Positions 17,212 to 25,569 of a stretch of 64,000 nt of DNA are shown one piece after another. The stretch spans positions 434,001 to 498,000 of the forward strand of contig OZ251531.1 in assembly GCA_965243185.1 (NCBI GenBank), in the 5' to 3' direction. Made by a program: the position numbers and the translations under genes. Below the pieces are notes generated by a model. That model made no database searches. It worked only from the letters and a program-made list of their open reading frames with translations, and was not told the origin of the DNA. Source of the DNA: CBDBCU01 sp965243185 (GTDB lineage Bacteria; Chloroflexota; Dehalococcoidia; Lucifugimonadales; UBA3495). Each line of letters begins with the position of its first letter. The stretch's first letter is position 1.

Positions 17212-17661
17212 CTACAAAGTCAATTCAGCAGGAATCAGCCGGCGATACTTGGCATCCGCGGCCAGGGCAAATACTTCCAGCGCCAACGCTCCCACCAATA
17301 CCCCGGCATCCTCCGGCCCAAAGACCACATGAACCCGTCCGCTATCGCCCTCCAAGTCCATCTGTACCAGCCCCAAATCATAACTCCGCCGGGAACCGTC
17401 GGCCAGCTTAAAGGTCTTGGTCTGCTCTCGCACTACGCCCAACTCATCCAAAATCGACCCCGGAACCATAGTGTAAGACGCCCCGGTATCCACCAGTCCG
17501 TTCAAGGAACGGGACACCGTTTTGTCCGCGTTCCACAACACGAAATCCACGCTGAAAGTTCCCAATTCCCCTCCTACGGTAGTTCCGGGCAGGATGCGCC
17601 GCGGCAATTCCGCCGCCGGCCGGTCCGAGACGGCCACCGTTTCCCCAAAGTTCCTTTCCAT
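17212..17661 (-). CDS. Retropepsin-like aspartic protease domain protein (clan AA)
   Basis: Protein of 149 aa from the ATG at 17661, which is preceded by GGGAGGATGAA; an upstream in-frame start at 17694 is less likely. The motif LVDTGASYTMVPGSIL is the catalytic DTGAS of retroviral-type aspartic proteases, and the later VLVGALALEVF corresponds to the ILG-like hydrophobic-Gly motif. Such proteins act as dimers. The target is unknown. It follows moaE on the same strand with a 70-base gap. Confidence 0.85.
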   Translation of the reverse strand: MERNFGETVAVSDRPAAELPRRILPGTTVGGELGTFSVDFVLWNADKTVSRSLNGLVDTGASYTMVPGSILDELGVVREQTKTFKLADGSRRSYDLGLVQMDLEGDSGRVHVVFGPEDAGVLVGALALEVFALAADAKYRRLIPAELTL

Positions 17662-17729
17662 TTCATCCTCCCGTTGCGCCGCGGCCTTAACCAAGCCGCC
17701 GCTATGGGAATGACTAACCGCCGCCGTCC

Positions 17730-18188
17730 CTAGTCATCACTAGCCGCCGCCGGAACGCCCGCCCCCGGAGCAAACTCATGGTCCGCGCAGGCAACCCAAT
17801 GGGCCCCGTCGGCAAAGACCTCTTTTTTCCAGATGGGGACGATTTCCTTCAGGCGGTTCACCGCCTCGTGGCAGGCCAGAAACGCCTCTTTGCGGTGCGG
17901 CGACGCTACCGCCACCACCAGGCTGATTTGCCCAATGTCCACCGGCCCGATGCGGTGGGCAATGGCCACATCCGCCACGCCAAACTCCGCCCGCAGTTCC
18001 TGGCGTATCTCCTCCAGCTTCTTGACCGCCATACTTTCGTAGGCTTCATATTCCAGATGAACCACCGCCTTGCCCTCGGAAAAGTCCCGGGTCGTGCCCA
18101 GGAAAGTCACCACCGCGCCATTGTAATCCTGCCGCACCAAGTCGGTAACTTCCTCCGGGTTCAAGGGTTGACGGGTAATTTCAATCAT
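17730..18188 (-). CDS. moaE: Molybdopterin synthase catalytic subunit MoaE
   Basis: Converts precursor Z (cPMP) to molybdopterin using thiocarboxylated MoaD. The protein is about 152 aa, matching the family. It has GAVVTFLGTTRDFSEGK, LEYEAYESMA, IAHRIGPVDIG, VASPHRKEAFLACHEAV and the catalytic IWKKEVF with its lysines. The ATG at 18188 follows AAGGGG; ATG at 18197 is possible. It lies downstream of moaD. Confidence 0.95.
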   Translation of the reverse strand: MIEITRQPLNPEEVTDLVRQDYNGAVVTFLGTTRDFSEGKAVVHLEYEAYESMAVKKLEEIRQELRAEFGVADVAIAHRIGPVDIGQISLVVAVASPHRKEAFLACHEAVNRLKEIVPIWKKEVFADGAHWVACADHEFAPGAGVPAAASDD

Positions 18189-18266
18189 CCCCTTCATTGC
18201 CTCGCTGCTCTCCCCTGCCGCCCTCCGCGGCAAGCGTATTTGGAATGGAATTGCCGGGATTGCCGG

Positions 18267-18512
18267 CTAACCCCCGCTGACCGGGGGTATCAAACAGATT
18301 TCATCCCCCGGATGCAGCGCAGTATCCGGTTCGGCATATTCCTCGTTCACCGCCACCACTATTTGCGCTTCCGGCGGCGCCAGTCGCGGAAACTGCTGCC
18401 GTACCAGACTTACCAAATCGGCAACCGTGGCCTTGGCCGGCGCTTCCACCGTCGCCGCGCTGCGCCCGGCCCGTTCCCGGTACAAGGCAAAAAACCTGAC
18501 CGTCAGTTGCAT
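18267..18512 (-). CDS. moaD: Molybdopterin synthase sulfur carrier subunit MoaD
   Basis: Ubiquitin-like sulfur carrier of 81 aa. It starts MQLTVRFFALYRERAG and ends in PPVSGG, whose C-terminal Gly-Gly is thiocarboxylated to deliver sulfur to MoaE. The two genes form a small operon. No other molybdenum cofactor genes are in the window. Confidence 0.95.
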   Translation of the reverse strand: MQLTVRFFALYRERAGRSAATVEAPAKATVADLVSLVRQQFPRLAPPEAQIVVAVNEEYAEPDTALHPGDEICLIPPVSGG

Positions 18513-18588
18513 CCTGCGTCTTTCCCCCGTTCAACTGGCTCCACTATACACCATTCCCGGGCTTTTTTCAGCAGCGGCCAGCCGACGG

Positions 18589-18597
18589 TGTTATAAT
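18589..18597 (+). promoter_or_regulatory. Extended -10 promoter of the M20 peptidase gene
   Basis: TGT-TATAAT is a perfect extended -10 element 38 bases before the ATG. The matching -35 region (TTTTTTCAGC) is poor, as is usual with an extended -10. Confidence 0.6.
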
Positions 18598-18634
18598 ACC
18601 GGGCAACAAACCCGGCAAAATAAGGAGGGCGGTT

Positions 18635-19717
18635 ATGGCTGACCAGGAACGACTGCTGCGAACTTTGACCGACCTGATCCGTATCGACAGCCCCACCGGG
18701 CAAGAGGATGAAATGGCCCGGGCAGTAACCGCCCGGCTCAAAGCCTTGGGCTTCCGGGTGGAATCCGATGATTTTGGCAATGTTATCGCCAAACGGGATG
18801 GAACGGGGGAACCGGTCATCCTGTCGGCGCACCTCGACACCGTGGAGCCGGGGCGCGGCATCCGCCCCCAACTGGACGGCGACATCCTGCGCTCCGACGG
18901 CTCAACCATCCTCGGCGGCGACTGCAAAGCCGGCGTCGCCATCATCCTCGAAGCCCTGACCGCCCTCCAAGAGCAGGGCGCCGCTTACCGTCCCGTCGAA
19001 GTAGTCTTTACCCGGGCCGAGGAGGGCGGACTGGTGGGCGCGCATCACCTGGATTTTGACCGCCTTACCGCCAAAATGGGCCTCGTCTTTGATGGCGAAG
19101 GCCCGCCCAACCGTCTTACCGTGGCCGCCCCGGCCCAAAACATTGTCAAAGCCGACATCACCGGCCGAGCTGCCCACGCCGGCTTGGCACCGGAAAAGGG
19201 CATCTCCGCCCTGGTTATTGCCGGCCAGATCCTAACCCGCCTGCCTCTGGGCCGCCTTGACGCCGAAACTACCGCCAACATCGGCTATCTGGAGGGCGGC
19301 CTGAAACGCAACATCATCCCGGAGCGGGCTTTTCTCGACGGCGAAATCCGCAGCCGCGACCCGCAAAAACTGGACGACTATACCGCCCAATTTCACCAGG
19401 TCTTTGCCGCAGTCGGCGCAATGTACCCGGACTCCCATCTCTCCCTGGATATTGCCAGCAGCTACCAATCCTATAGCGTGGATGCCGACCATCCCACAGT
19501 GAATCTGTTGACCCGCGCCTTGGCTGCCATGGGATTGGAACCGATATTAGCCGGCAGCGGCGGCGGCTCCGACGCCAATGTATTCTTTGCCAACGGCATC
19601 GCCGCCCTGCCGGTCGGCATCGGCGTCCGTTCCTTTCACACCACCGCGGAAACGGCAATAATCCCGGAAGTGCTGCAAGGGGCAGAACTATGCGCGCGGG
19701 TAGTAGCGGGGGCGTAG
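18635..19717 (+). CDS. M20-family (PepT-like) metallopeptidase
   Basis: Zinc-dependent exopeptidase or related amidohydrolase, 360 aa. The ATG follows AAGGAGG. The metal ligands are seen in order: AHLDTVEP (His, with the activating Asp), LGGDCKAG (bridging Asp), and RAEEGGLVGA (catalytic Glu then metal Glu). The dimerisation lid includes GRAAHAG. The C-terminal VRSFHTTAE supplies the last His. The family is peptidase T-like; the peptide substrate is not known. Confidence 0.92.
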   Translation: MADQERLLRTLTDLIRIDSPTGQEDEMARAVTARLKALGFRVESDDFGNVIAKRDGTGEPVILSAHLDTVEPGRGIRPQLDGDILRSDGSTILGGDCKAGVAIILEALTALQEQGAAYRPVEVVFTRAEEGGLVGAHHLDFDRLTAKMGLVFDGEGPPNRLTVAAPAQNIVKADITGRAAHAGLAPEKGISALVIAGQILTRLPLGRLDAETTANIGYLEGGLKRNIIPERAFLDGEIRSRDPQKLDDYTAQFHQVFAAVGAMYPDSHLSLDIASSYQSYSVDADHPTVNLLTRALAAMGLEPILAGSGGGSDANVFFANGIAALPVGIGVRSFHTTAETAIIPEVLQGAELCARVVAGA

Positions 19718-19814
19718 GGTTGACCGTCTTTCCTGATTTCATAGGAAAGGCGGTTGAACTCTGACCGGTCGAAAGCGATTTTCCGCCGCCCCAAATCCAT
19801 TAAGGAAACCGACC

Positions 19815-20108
19815 ATGCACATTGCCGCCGGGCGTTTGACCTTGCATTTGCCTGAAGCGCACAGCTTGAAAGAGCGGCGGCAAGTGTCCCGTTCCCTGAC
19901 GGCGCGGCTCCGCAACAAGTTTAATGTGGCCGTGGCTGATGCCGGAGAGGATGACCGCTGGCAGGTTTTGACCCTGCTGGTCTGCGCGGTCAGCAATGAC
20001 GCCGCCCACGCCCGGGAGATGGCGGACGAAGCGGCGGATTTTGTAGCGGAAATCCGCCCGGATTTGGAACTTATGGCGTGGACGGTCGAGGTTATTTCCG
20101 GGCTTTAG
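19815..20108 (+). CDS. DUF503 (YlxP-like) family protein
   Basis: Protein of 97 aa with the DUF503 pattern: an N-terminal strand ending in LHLPEAHSLKERRQVSRSLTARLRNKFNVAVAD and a later strand TLLVCAVSNDAAHA. In other bacteria it is often in the nusA-infB-rbfA region and has been linked to ribosome maturation, but here it is alone. AAGGAAACC precedes the ATG. Confidence 0.88.
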   Translation: MHIAAGRLTLHLPEAHSLKERRQVSRSLTARLRNKFNVAVADAGEDDRWQVLTLLVCAVSNDAAHAREMADEAADFVAEIRPDLELMAWTVEVISGL

Positions 20109-20118
20109 TCCAGAGTAA

Positions 20119-20142
20119 GGGGCGGGTGATGCAACCCGCCCC
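20119..20142 (+). terminator. Intrinsic terminator of the DUF503 gene
   Basis: GGGGCGGGT and ACCCGCCCC form a perfect 9-bp stem with a GATGCA loop. It is followed by GGTTGTTTT, 10 bases after the stop codon. Confidence 0.8.
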
Positions 20143-20188
20143 GGTTGTTTTCCGGTCGCCTGCCGCCGGCATTGGCGGCGGCCCGGGG

Positions 20189-20467
20189 TTAGTGAGCTAC
20201 CGGCAGGCCGGTGCGGTCAGCGATGGCCCGCATCAAGTCCTGCAAATCCGGGAAAATGTGGGCGTTGGGTTCGTGGCGGTGTTCGGCAACGATGTCGCCG
20301 TCGATGATGACATCGAACTTGCCGTGCGGCCCCGGGGTAAGCTTAAAGGCGGCGATATGGTCGCCAACCCGGCTCAAGGCTTCGCCGGCCATCCAGGCGG
20401 CGCGGAGGGCATGGCCTCAATCCTGGCAGTAAAGAATTTCCAGTTCCAGTTTCCGCTCGGTCGCCAT
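20189..20467 (-). CDS. SelW-like (Rdx family) selenoprotein with CxxU motif
   Basis: Thioredoxin-fold redox protein of the SelT/SelW/SelH (Rdx) family, 92 aa when read through. From the ATG at 20467 (preceded by GAGGTG) the protein runs MATERKLELEILYCQD, then a TGA at 20417-20419 (codon 17), then GHALRAAWMAGEAL. The TGA sits exactly at the second position of the family CxxC/CxxU motif. The C-terminal part (GKFDVIIDGDIVAEHR) is the usual Rdx strand. Translation only from the internal ATG at 20392 would lack the active site. A SECIS-like hairpin follows. Confidence 0.88.
20383..20402 (-). promoter_or_regulatory. Candidate SECIS hairpin in the SelW-like gene
   Basis: CGCCGCC-TGGAT-GG(C)CGGCG on the minus strand: a 7-bp stem with one bulged C and a 5-base loop with GG. 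It begins 14 nt after the TGA. Confidence 0.6.
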
Positions 20468-20532
20468 TTTACACCTCGCAACGATTCAAGTTTCGGGGTA
20501 TAGAGTCAGAATAGACCGGTTGGGGCGGTATG

Positions 20533-21372
20533 TCAATTCCCCGGCAGGCGGTTCAGGAAATTGACCAAGCCGACCCCCAATGCCCGGTCAGCCAGGTCCA
20601 GCACATCGTTATGGCCGGGAGCGTCCGGATAAAGAAATTGTTTAGGCTCCGGGGCGGCGGCAAAGAGTTGGCGGCCCTGCGCGACCGGGATGATTTCATC
20701 GTCCGCGCTGTGGATAATCAGGATAGGACAAGGGACGCGGCCGATGCGGGAAAGGGAGTTGAATTGACCGCCTGCCAATAAATGGAGCGGCAGCCGAGGA
20801 TGGATAGCCCGGGCCATCGCGCCCAGGCTGGTCAAGGGAGAATAGAGGATAAGGGCGTAAGGCGGCGGGCCGTCCAGCGGGGCGGTAGCTAGTTCAACGG
20901 CGGCGGCAGTCCCAAGGGAACGGCCGTACAGGATGATACGCTGCGGGTTGACCTCGGAGCGGGTCAACAAGTAGCGCCAAGCGGCCCGGGCATCCCGATA
21001 GATTCCTTGTTCCGAGGGGCGGCCGCCGCTGTTGCCGTAGCCGCGGTAGTCGAAGATGAAAATGTTGGCTTGCGTCCACTGGCGCAAGGCAACTATATCA
21101 TCCACCTGGTAACCAATGTTGCCGGCGTTGCCGTGGAACCAGAGAATGGTCGGGTTGACGGCGGCGGGTTGATGGAGCGGATCAGCCGCCGGCGCCGGGA
21201 TAAACCAGCCGTGCAACTTAACGCCATCGGCGGCGCTGAAATGAACTTCCTGAAAGGGCAAGCCGGCCGTCGCCGGGGTGCGGGTCACCACCGGGTCGGG
21301 AAAGAACACCAGTTGCCGGTGCAGAAAGTCAATCAATCCCACCGCCGCCACCGCCAGTAGCAGAATAGACAA
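20533..21372 (-). CDS. Alpha/beta hydrolase, BEM46/ABHD13-like, membrane-anchored
   Basis: Serine hydrolase of 279 aa with an N-terminal hydrophobic segment (ILLLAVAAVGLIDFL) that probably anchors it. The fold is clear: ILWFHGNAGNIG (oxyanion region), FDYRGYGNSGG, nucleophile Ser in LYGRSLGTAAA, Asp in HSADDEIIP and His in APGHNDVL. Relatives act on lipids or esters of unknown kind. The start is a TTG without a strong ribosome-binding site, so the true N-terminus may differ. Confidence 0.88.
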   Translation of the reverse strand: MSILLLAVAAVGLIDFLHRQLVFFPDPVVTRTPATAGLPFQEVHFSAADGVKLHGWFIPAPAADPLHQPAAVNPTILWFHGNAGNIGYQVDDIVALRQWTQANIFIFDYRGYGNSGGRPSEQGIYRDARAAWRYLLTRSEVNPQRIILYGRSLGTAAAVELATAPLDGPPPYALILYSPLTSLGAMARAIHPRLPLHLLAGGQFNSLSRIGRVPCPILIIHSADDEIIPVAQGRQLFAAAPEPKQFLYPDAPGHNDVLDLADRALGVGLVNFLNRLPGN

Positions 21373-21425
21373 GGGCAGAGCCGCCCGGCGGGCTTGAGCC
21401 AGCTTAATCCCGAAACCGCCATTGC

Positions 21426-21575
21426 CTAAACCCGGTTGCCGGCCGCCACTACATTAACCGGGCGGCCGGCGGCGAAGGCTTCGAGGTTCTCAACAGACGT
21501 TTCCAAGCCGCGCATCGTACCATTGTAAGCCATACTGCCGTTGTGGGGGGAAAGTAGTATTGTGCCGTTGCGGGG
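21426..21575 (-). pseudogene. C-terminal remnant of a D-2-hydroxyacid dehydrogenase
   Basis: On the minus strand a 48-residue stretch reads NGTILLSPHNGSMAYNGTMR followed by GLETSVENLEAFAAGRPVNVV and a TAG stop. This is the C-terminal end of the 2-hydroxyacid dehydrogenase family, including the catalytic-His block (consensus NVLLTPHxA). Similarity stops abruptly at about 21575, just before the YgiT gene, and no N-terminal part is found nearby. Confidence 0.65.
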
Positions 21576-21599
21576 TGGGGCTGTCAAGGGCGGCTGTTG

Positions 21600-21959
21600 T
21601 TAGTCCCCTGCCGGGTCAAGCTGAGCGGCCGGTTTCCTGTGGGGGATTACTACTTGGCCCCGGCCAAAGGGAGGCGGGTTGGGCCGGTCGGTGATGCCAG
21701 TCAGGGGGAGGTCGGAGTTGACTACTTGGAAGTGGCGGCCCAAGCAACGGAACTCGGCAGTGTCTCCGGCGGCCAACTTTTCCCGGATTTCCTCGAATTT
21801 GCGGCCGGTCGCCCAATCGTAAATATGATGGCCGCAGCGCAGGCACACCTCAGCCGGGACTGTGATAACGGCGGTGTGTTCGCCGCCCCGCAACTGCACT
21901 TCTACGTCTTTGCGAAACATAGTGCCGCCGCAAAAGACGCACTGGTCAATAGAGGGCAT
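21600..21959 (-). CDS. YgiT/MqsA-type zinc-finger protein (putative antitoxin)
   Basis: Protein of 119 aa. CVFCGG and CLRCG are the paired CxxC of the YgiT-type (MqsA N-terminal) zinc finger, with the VPAEVCLRCGHHIYD spacing of that family. No helix-turn-helix follows; the C-terminal 50 residues are Pro- and charge-rich. It starts 1 base after the DUF4258 stop (TAATATG), so the two form a toxin-antitoxin-like pair. Confidence 0.8.
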   Translation of the reverse strand: MPSIDQCVFCGGTMFRKDVEVQLRGGEHTAVITVPAEVCLRCGHHIYDWATGRKFEEIREKLAAGDTAEFRCLGRHFQVVNSDLPLTGITDRPNPPPFGRGQVVIPHRKPAAQLDPAGD

Positions 21960-21960
21960 A

Positions 21961-22272
21961 TTACCGGCTCCTTTCGCGCCAGTTAATCCACCGGCTCGGG
22001 TGCGGACGATAGACGGTAACCATAATCGCCTGCCGGGATTCCCGGTTATAAGCCCAAACGCTGTGAACCGGGCGGTTGTCGGGCGCACGCCCGAAAATCA
22101 AACAACTAGGCAAAGGGTAGTCGTCGGGATAATCCTCGATGATTTCTCCGTGAAATACCGAATAGTGGATTTCCGCTTCAGACAATCCATCAGCCGCGGC
22201 CTCCAGGGTGCTATGTTGGGTGGAGCGCGACCGGCCGGCTACTATAGCCTCAATAATATCATACAAATCCAC
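21961..22272 (-). CDS. DUF4258 family protein (putative toxin)
   Basis: Protein of 103 aa from a GTG start. It has a RelE-like/DUF4258 outline: a helix (VDLYDIIEAIVAG), SEAEIHYSVFHGEIIEDYPDDYPLPSCLIFG with the conserved Glu-Asp-Tyr block, then PVHSVWAYNRESRQAIMVTVYRP. Proteins of this family often precede YgiT-type zinc fingers, as here. Toxicity is inferred from family and context only. Confidence 0.75.
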   Translation of the reverse strand: MDLYDIIEAIVAGRSRSTQHSTLEAAADGLSEAEIHYSVFHGEIIEDYPDDYPLPSCLIFGRAPDNRPVHSVWAYNRESRQAIMVTVYRPHPSRWINWRERSR

Positions 22273-22282
22273 GCCGCCCCCC

Positions 22283-24358
22283 CTAATCCCCCAAACTCTC
22301 CGCCAGCAGTTCCAGCACATCTTTAGCCTGCTTTTGGTCCGCTTGGCCTTTGGCTTGGAGACCCTCGGTCATCATTTGGAGGCAGAAGGGGCAGGACACG
22401 CCGACGGTGTCAGCGTTGGTTGCCAAAAAGTGGTCAGTGCGGACGTGGTTAATGCGCTCCCCCTGGCTTTCCTCAATCCACATATGCCCGCCGCCAGCCC
22501 CGCAGCAGAAACCCCGTTCCCGGCAGCGCGGCGTCATCTCCACCAGTTTCAAGCCGGGGATGGCCCGGGCAATGTTGCGCGGCTGGTCGTAAATGCCGTT
22601 GTGCCGGCCCAGGAAACAGGAGTCATGATAAGCCAGGTTGACATTGACCAGTTTGATGGGCTTAATGCGCCCCTGCTGCAACAACTGGTCAATGAACTGG
22701 CTGTAGTGCAGCACTTCGTAATCGCCGCCGAACTGGGGATATTCGTTCCGCATCGTGTTGAAACAATGGGGGCAGATGGTAACGATTTTCTTGACGCCGT
22801 AGCCGTTCAGCGTCTCGATGTTCTGGGCGGCCAGCATCTGAAACAGGTACTCGTTGCCCATCCGCCGGGCCGGGTCGCCGGTGCAGGTTTCCTCATTCCC
22901 CAAGATGGCAAAGTCCACGCCGGCGGCTTTCAGGGCTTTAACCATCGAGCGGGCGGAGCCTTGGCTGCGCTGTTCCAAAGCGGCGGTGCAGCCCACCCAA
23001 AATAGAATTTCGGCGTCGGGCTTTTCCGCCAGGGTCGGCACATCAAGACCCTCCGCCCAATCGGTGCGGGAAAATTGGGTGCCGCGCCAGGGATGGCCGC
23101 GCTGCTCCATACTCAACAGGGCATTCATCCCGGTTTCCGGGATGCGCGATTCCTCCAGCACCAAGTTGCGGCGCAAATCCATAATGGTCGGGATATGCTC
23201 CACCACCACCGGGCACTCCTCCATACACGCGCCGCAGGAAACGCAGTCCCAAATCGCCTGCTCCGGAATGGCGTGGTCAATGATCGGCGTCGGCTCAGTA
23301 TGCTCCGGGTTGCGCGGCCCCTGATGTCCGATGGTCAGCATATGCTCTTTAAGGTTCTCGACAATGTGCATCGGCGACAGGATTTTGCCGGTGGTGTTGG
23401 CTGGGCAAGCGTCGGTGCAGCGGCCGCAAACCGCGCAAGCGTAGCCGTCCAACAGCTGTTTCCAGGTAAAATCCTGCACCCGGCCGGCGCCGAACCGTTC
23501 CGCATTTTCCAAGTCGATAGATGCCATAGTCCCCCGGGGTTCGAGAGAGCGAAAATAGGCGTTCAGCGGCGCGCCAATCATGTGGATGTGCTTGGAAGTC
23601 GGCACATAAATGCCAAAGCCCAGGATGATGCCCAAGTGCAGCCACCAAAAGATAGCGTGCAGCAGGCCGGCCGCCCCGGCGGACAAGCCCAGCGCGGTCA
23701 AGCCGTTGCCAATGCTGCCGCCCACCGGCACGGCGGCCTCCGGGCCGTGGCCGCCGGCAGCTACATAAAAAGCGTGAACCAGCAGAGTTGCCGTCATCAG
23801 GGCGGCCGTCAAGCCGACGACGATAACGGCGTCAATGTTGCGGGTCAGGTCAAAACTGAGCCGGTAAGGACGGGCGGCCCAACGGCGAATGAACATCCAA
23901 GCCAGCACCGCCAGTATCAACACGGCATACAAATCCAGATAGACGCTATAGACCATCACGCCGGTTTCGGTAAGAATGGCGGCCGGCAGCGGCGGCCAAA
24001 TCGCCGCGCCAAAGATAAAGATAAGGTAGCTGAGGGAAAAAGACAGAAACCCCCAAAAGACAAAGGCATGGCCCAGTCCCGCCAGATCCAGCGACCGGCT
24101 CCGGGCGTCCTGACTGCCCACCCGCTGCAACACCTTGCGCTGCCCCAAGACGATGGAGATGGCACCGCGCAGCCGCTCCCAGGGGCGGTCGAAGCGGGCC
24201 ACGCTGCGCCCCTGCCGTATCAGGTGAATAACCCGCCGGTAAGCCAGCCACCCAGCCAAAGCTTGGGTCAGCAGCAGGGCCAGATAAACGCCGACCCATA
24301 CCGGAATAACGCCGAAAATATCGCCAGGAGGAACCATAGGGTTAGTGACGCTCCGCAT
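22283..24358 (-). CDS. Membrane-bound (Fe-S) oxidoreductase, HdrD/GlcF-like with nitrate reductase gamma-like N-terminus
   Basis: Electron-transfer protein of 691 aa. Residues 1-250 carry about six hydrophobic helices, similar to the heme b membrane subunit NarI. Next come two 4Fe-4S motifs, CAVCGRCTDACPANTTG and CVSCGACMEECP. The C-terminal half holds two CCG domains, one with CPHCFNTMRNEYP and one ending RGFCCGAGGGHMWIEE. Such proteins link a quinone pool to soluble acceptors or heterodisulfides. The ATG at 24358 has no clear ribosome-binding site; ATG at 24337 is possible. Confidence 0.9.
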   Translation of the reverse strand: MRSVTNPMVPPGDIFGVIPVWVGVYLALLLTQALAGWLAYRRVIHLIRQGRSVARFDRPWERLRGAISIVLGQRKVLQRVGSQDARSRSLDLAGLGHAFVFWGFLSFSLSYLIFIFGAAIWPPLPAAILTETGVMVYSVYLDLYAVLILAVLAWMFIRRWAARPYRLSFDLTRNIDAVIVVGLTAALMTATLLVHAFYVAAGGHGPEAAVPVGGSIGNGLTALGLSAGAAGLLHAIFWWLHLGIILGFGIYVPTSKHIHMIGAPLNAYFRSLEPRGTMASIDLENAERFGAGRVQDFTWKQLLDGYACAVCGRCTDACPANTTGKILSPMHIVENLKEHMLTIGHQGPRNPEHTEPTPIIDHAIPEQAIWDCVSCGACMEECPVVVEHIPTIMDLRRNLVLEESRIPETGMNALLSMEQRGHPWRGTQFSRTDWAEGLDVPTLAEKPDAEILFWVGCTAALEQRSQGSARSMVKALKAAGVDFAILGNEETCTGDPARRMGNEYLFQMLAAQNIETLNGYGVKKIVTICPHCFNTMRNEYPQFGGDYEVLHYSQFIDQLLQQGRIKPIKLVNVNLAYHDSCFLGRHNGIYDQPRNIARAIPGLKLVEMTPRCRERGFCCGAGGGHMWIEESQGERINHVRTDHFLATNADTVGVSCPFCLQMMTEGLQAKGQADQKQAKDVLELLAESLGD

Positions 24359-24370
24359 TAAGTTAGTAGT

Positions 24371-24398
24371 TTGACAATGGCGGGGGATAGTTTATCAT
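24371..24398 (+). promoter_or_regulatory. Sigma-70-type promoter of the Mrr-like gene
   Basis: TTGACA, a 16-base spacer and TATCAT, ending 45 bases before the ATG at 24443. Confidence 0.6.
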
Positions 24399-24442
24399 AT
24401 ATGGGGTTGAAGCGACCGTAGTTTGTCCGGGAGAGTCGAGAG

Positions 24443-25333
24443 ATGGTAGTACCCAAGCAAAGCGACTTGTATCGCCCAATTCTGGAGATTGCCGCTGATT
24501 CCGCGGTCAGCTTGTCGCCCAAGCAGTTCTTTGGAGAGATAACCATTCGGCTTGCTTTGACCGAGGCGGACTTGCAGGATATGGTCCCCTCCGGGGCAAA
24601 GACGCGGGTGGAAACCCGTATCTATTGGTCGATAACCAACCTGATAAAGGCTGGTTTGTTGCACCGTCCGAAGCCCGGTCACTTGCAGATAACCGGGTAT
24701 GGCAGGCAATTCCTTAACGACCACTCCGGGAACATTCGGGAGTCGGAGTTAAAGCAACTTTGGGCAGAATCCTCGGCGGAATCGGAAACGCCGGAAGTAG
24801 TTGCCGACCCCGAAGATATTACTCCTGAGGAACAGTTGGACCGGAGCTATAAACTGCAACAAGAGCAGTTGACCGAGGATATTCTGGATAGCTTGAAAGG
24901 CGTTCCTCCGGGACGGTTTGAGCGTCTTGTCGTCGGGCTACTGGGCAAGATGGGCTACGGCGACGGGCAGGTAACCGGTAAGAGCGGCGACCAAGGTATT
25001 GACGGTATTCTGGATCAGAATACCCTGGGCTTGGAAAAGGTTTATGTCCAAGCCAAGCGGTATTATTCCAACTCTATCGGTGAACCGGAAATCCGAACCT
25101 TTGCCGGCAGTTTGGACGGTCAAGGCGCGGCCAAGGGCGTATTCATCACCACTTCTACCTTTTCCGACACCGCCCGGCAGATGGCGCGCAATATTTCTTT
25201 GGGAAACAAGTCCATCCGCCTGATTGACGGGCGGGAGCTTGCCCAAATGATGATTAAGCATAACGTTGGGGTATTTACTACCATCACCTACGAAGTAAAG
25301 AAGTTGGATACCAACTATTTTGCGGAAGTGTGA
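24443..25333 (+). CDS. Mrr-type restriction endonuclease
   Basis: Type IV-like endonuclease that in relatives cuts methylated DNA, 296 aa. The first 100 residues are the Mrr N-terminal winged-helix domain. A linker rich in Glu follows. The C-terminal domain has GVPPGRFERLVVGLLGKMGYG, then the PD-(D/E)XK core GDQGIDGIL with VYVQAKRY (D...QxK variant of Mrr). GAAKGVFITTSTFS and IDGRELAQMM complete the fold. It is a solo gene with its own promoter and terminator. Confidence 0.93.
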   Translation: MVVPKQSDLYRPILEIAADSAVSLSPKQFFGEITIRLALTEADLQDMVPSGAKTRVETRIYWSITNLIKAGLLHRPKPGHLQITGYGRQFLNDHSGNIRESELKQLWAESSAESETPEVVADPEDITPEEQLDRSYKLQQEQLTEDILDSLKGVPPGRFERLVVGLLGKMGYGDGQVTGKSGDQGIDGILDQNTLGLEKVYVQAKRYYSNSIGEPEIRTFAGSLDGQGAAKGVFITTSTFSDTARQMARNISLGNKSIRLIDGRELAQMMIKHNVGVFTTITYEVKKLDTNYFAEV

Positions 25334-25366
25334 GGGGAAAAGCGGGAGCGACCGAGCCAGTGTCGG

Positions 25367-25386
25367 GGCGGGTTTTATAGCCCGCC
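25367..25386 (+). terminator. Intrinsic terminator of the Mrr-like gene
   Basis: GGCGGG and CCCGCC flank TTTTATAG and are followed by TTTTTC, about 35 bases after the stop. Confidence 0.85.
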
Positions 25387-25441
25387 TTTTTCTTTGCCAG
25401 TAAATTCCGCCGACATTTGCCGGATTCCGGGCGTTAGGGTC

Positions 25442-25465
25442 TTGACAACTCGTTCACTTATATGA
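25442..25465 (+). promoter_or_regulatory. Probable promoter/operator region of the HigBA-like pair
   Basis: TTGACA at 25442 is followed by an AT-rich stretch containing a CGTT...AACG dyad (CGTTCACTTATATGATAACG). The -10 is not clear. Autoregulation by the downstream helix-turn-helix antitoxin would fit. Confidence 0.4.
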
Positions 25466-25569
25466 TAACGTACCAATAATCTTTTATCGCTGGTATTTGG
25501 AGTTTATTTTAATTAGAGGGCCCTATGCGCCATCGCCACCAAACTAATCATAAGGAGGTCGAACGACTT

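Noticed and set aside
23075..24361. 428-codon open frame on the plus strand
   Set aside because: Antisense shadow of the membrane Fe-S oxidoreductase; low-complexity composition with no motif.
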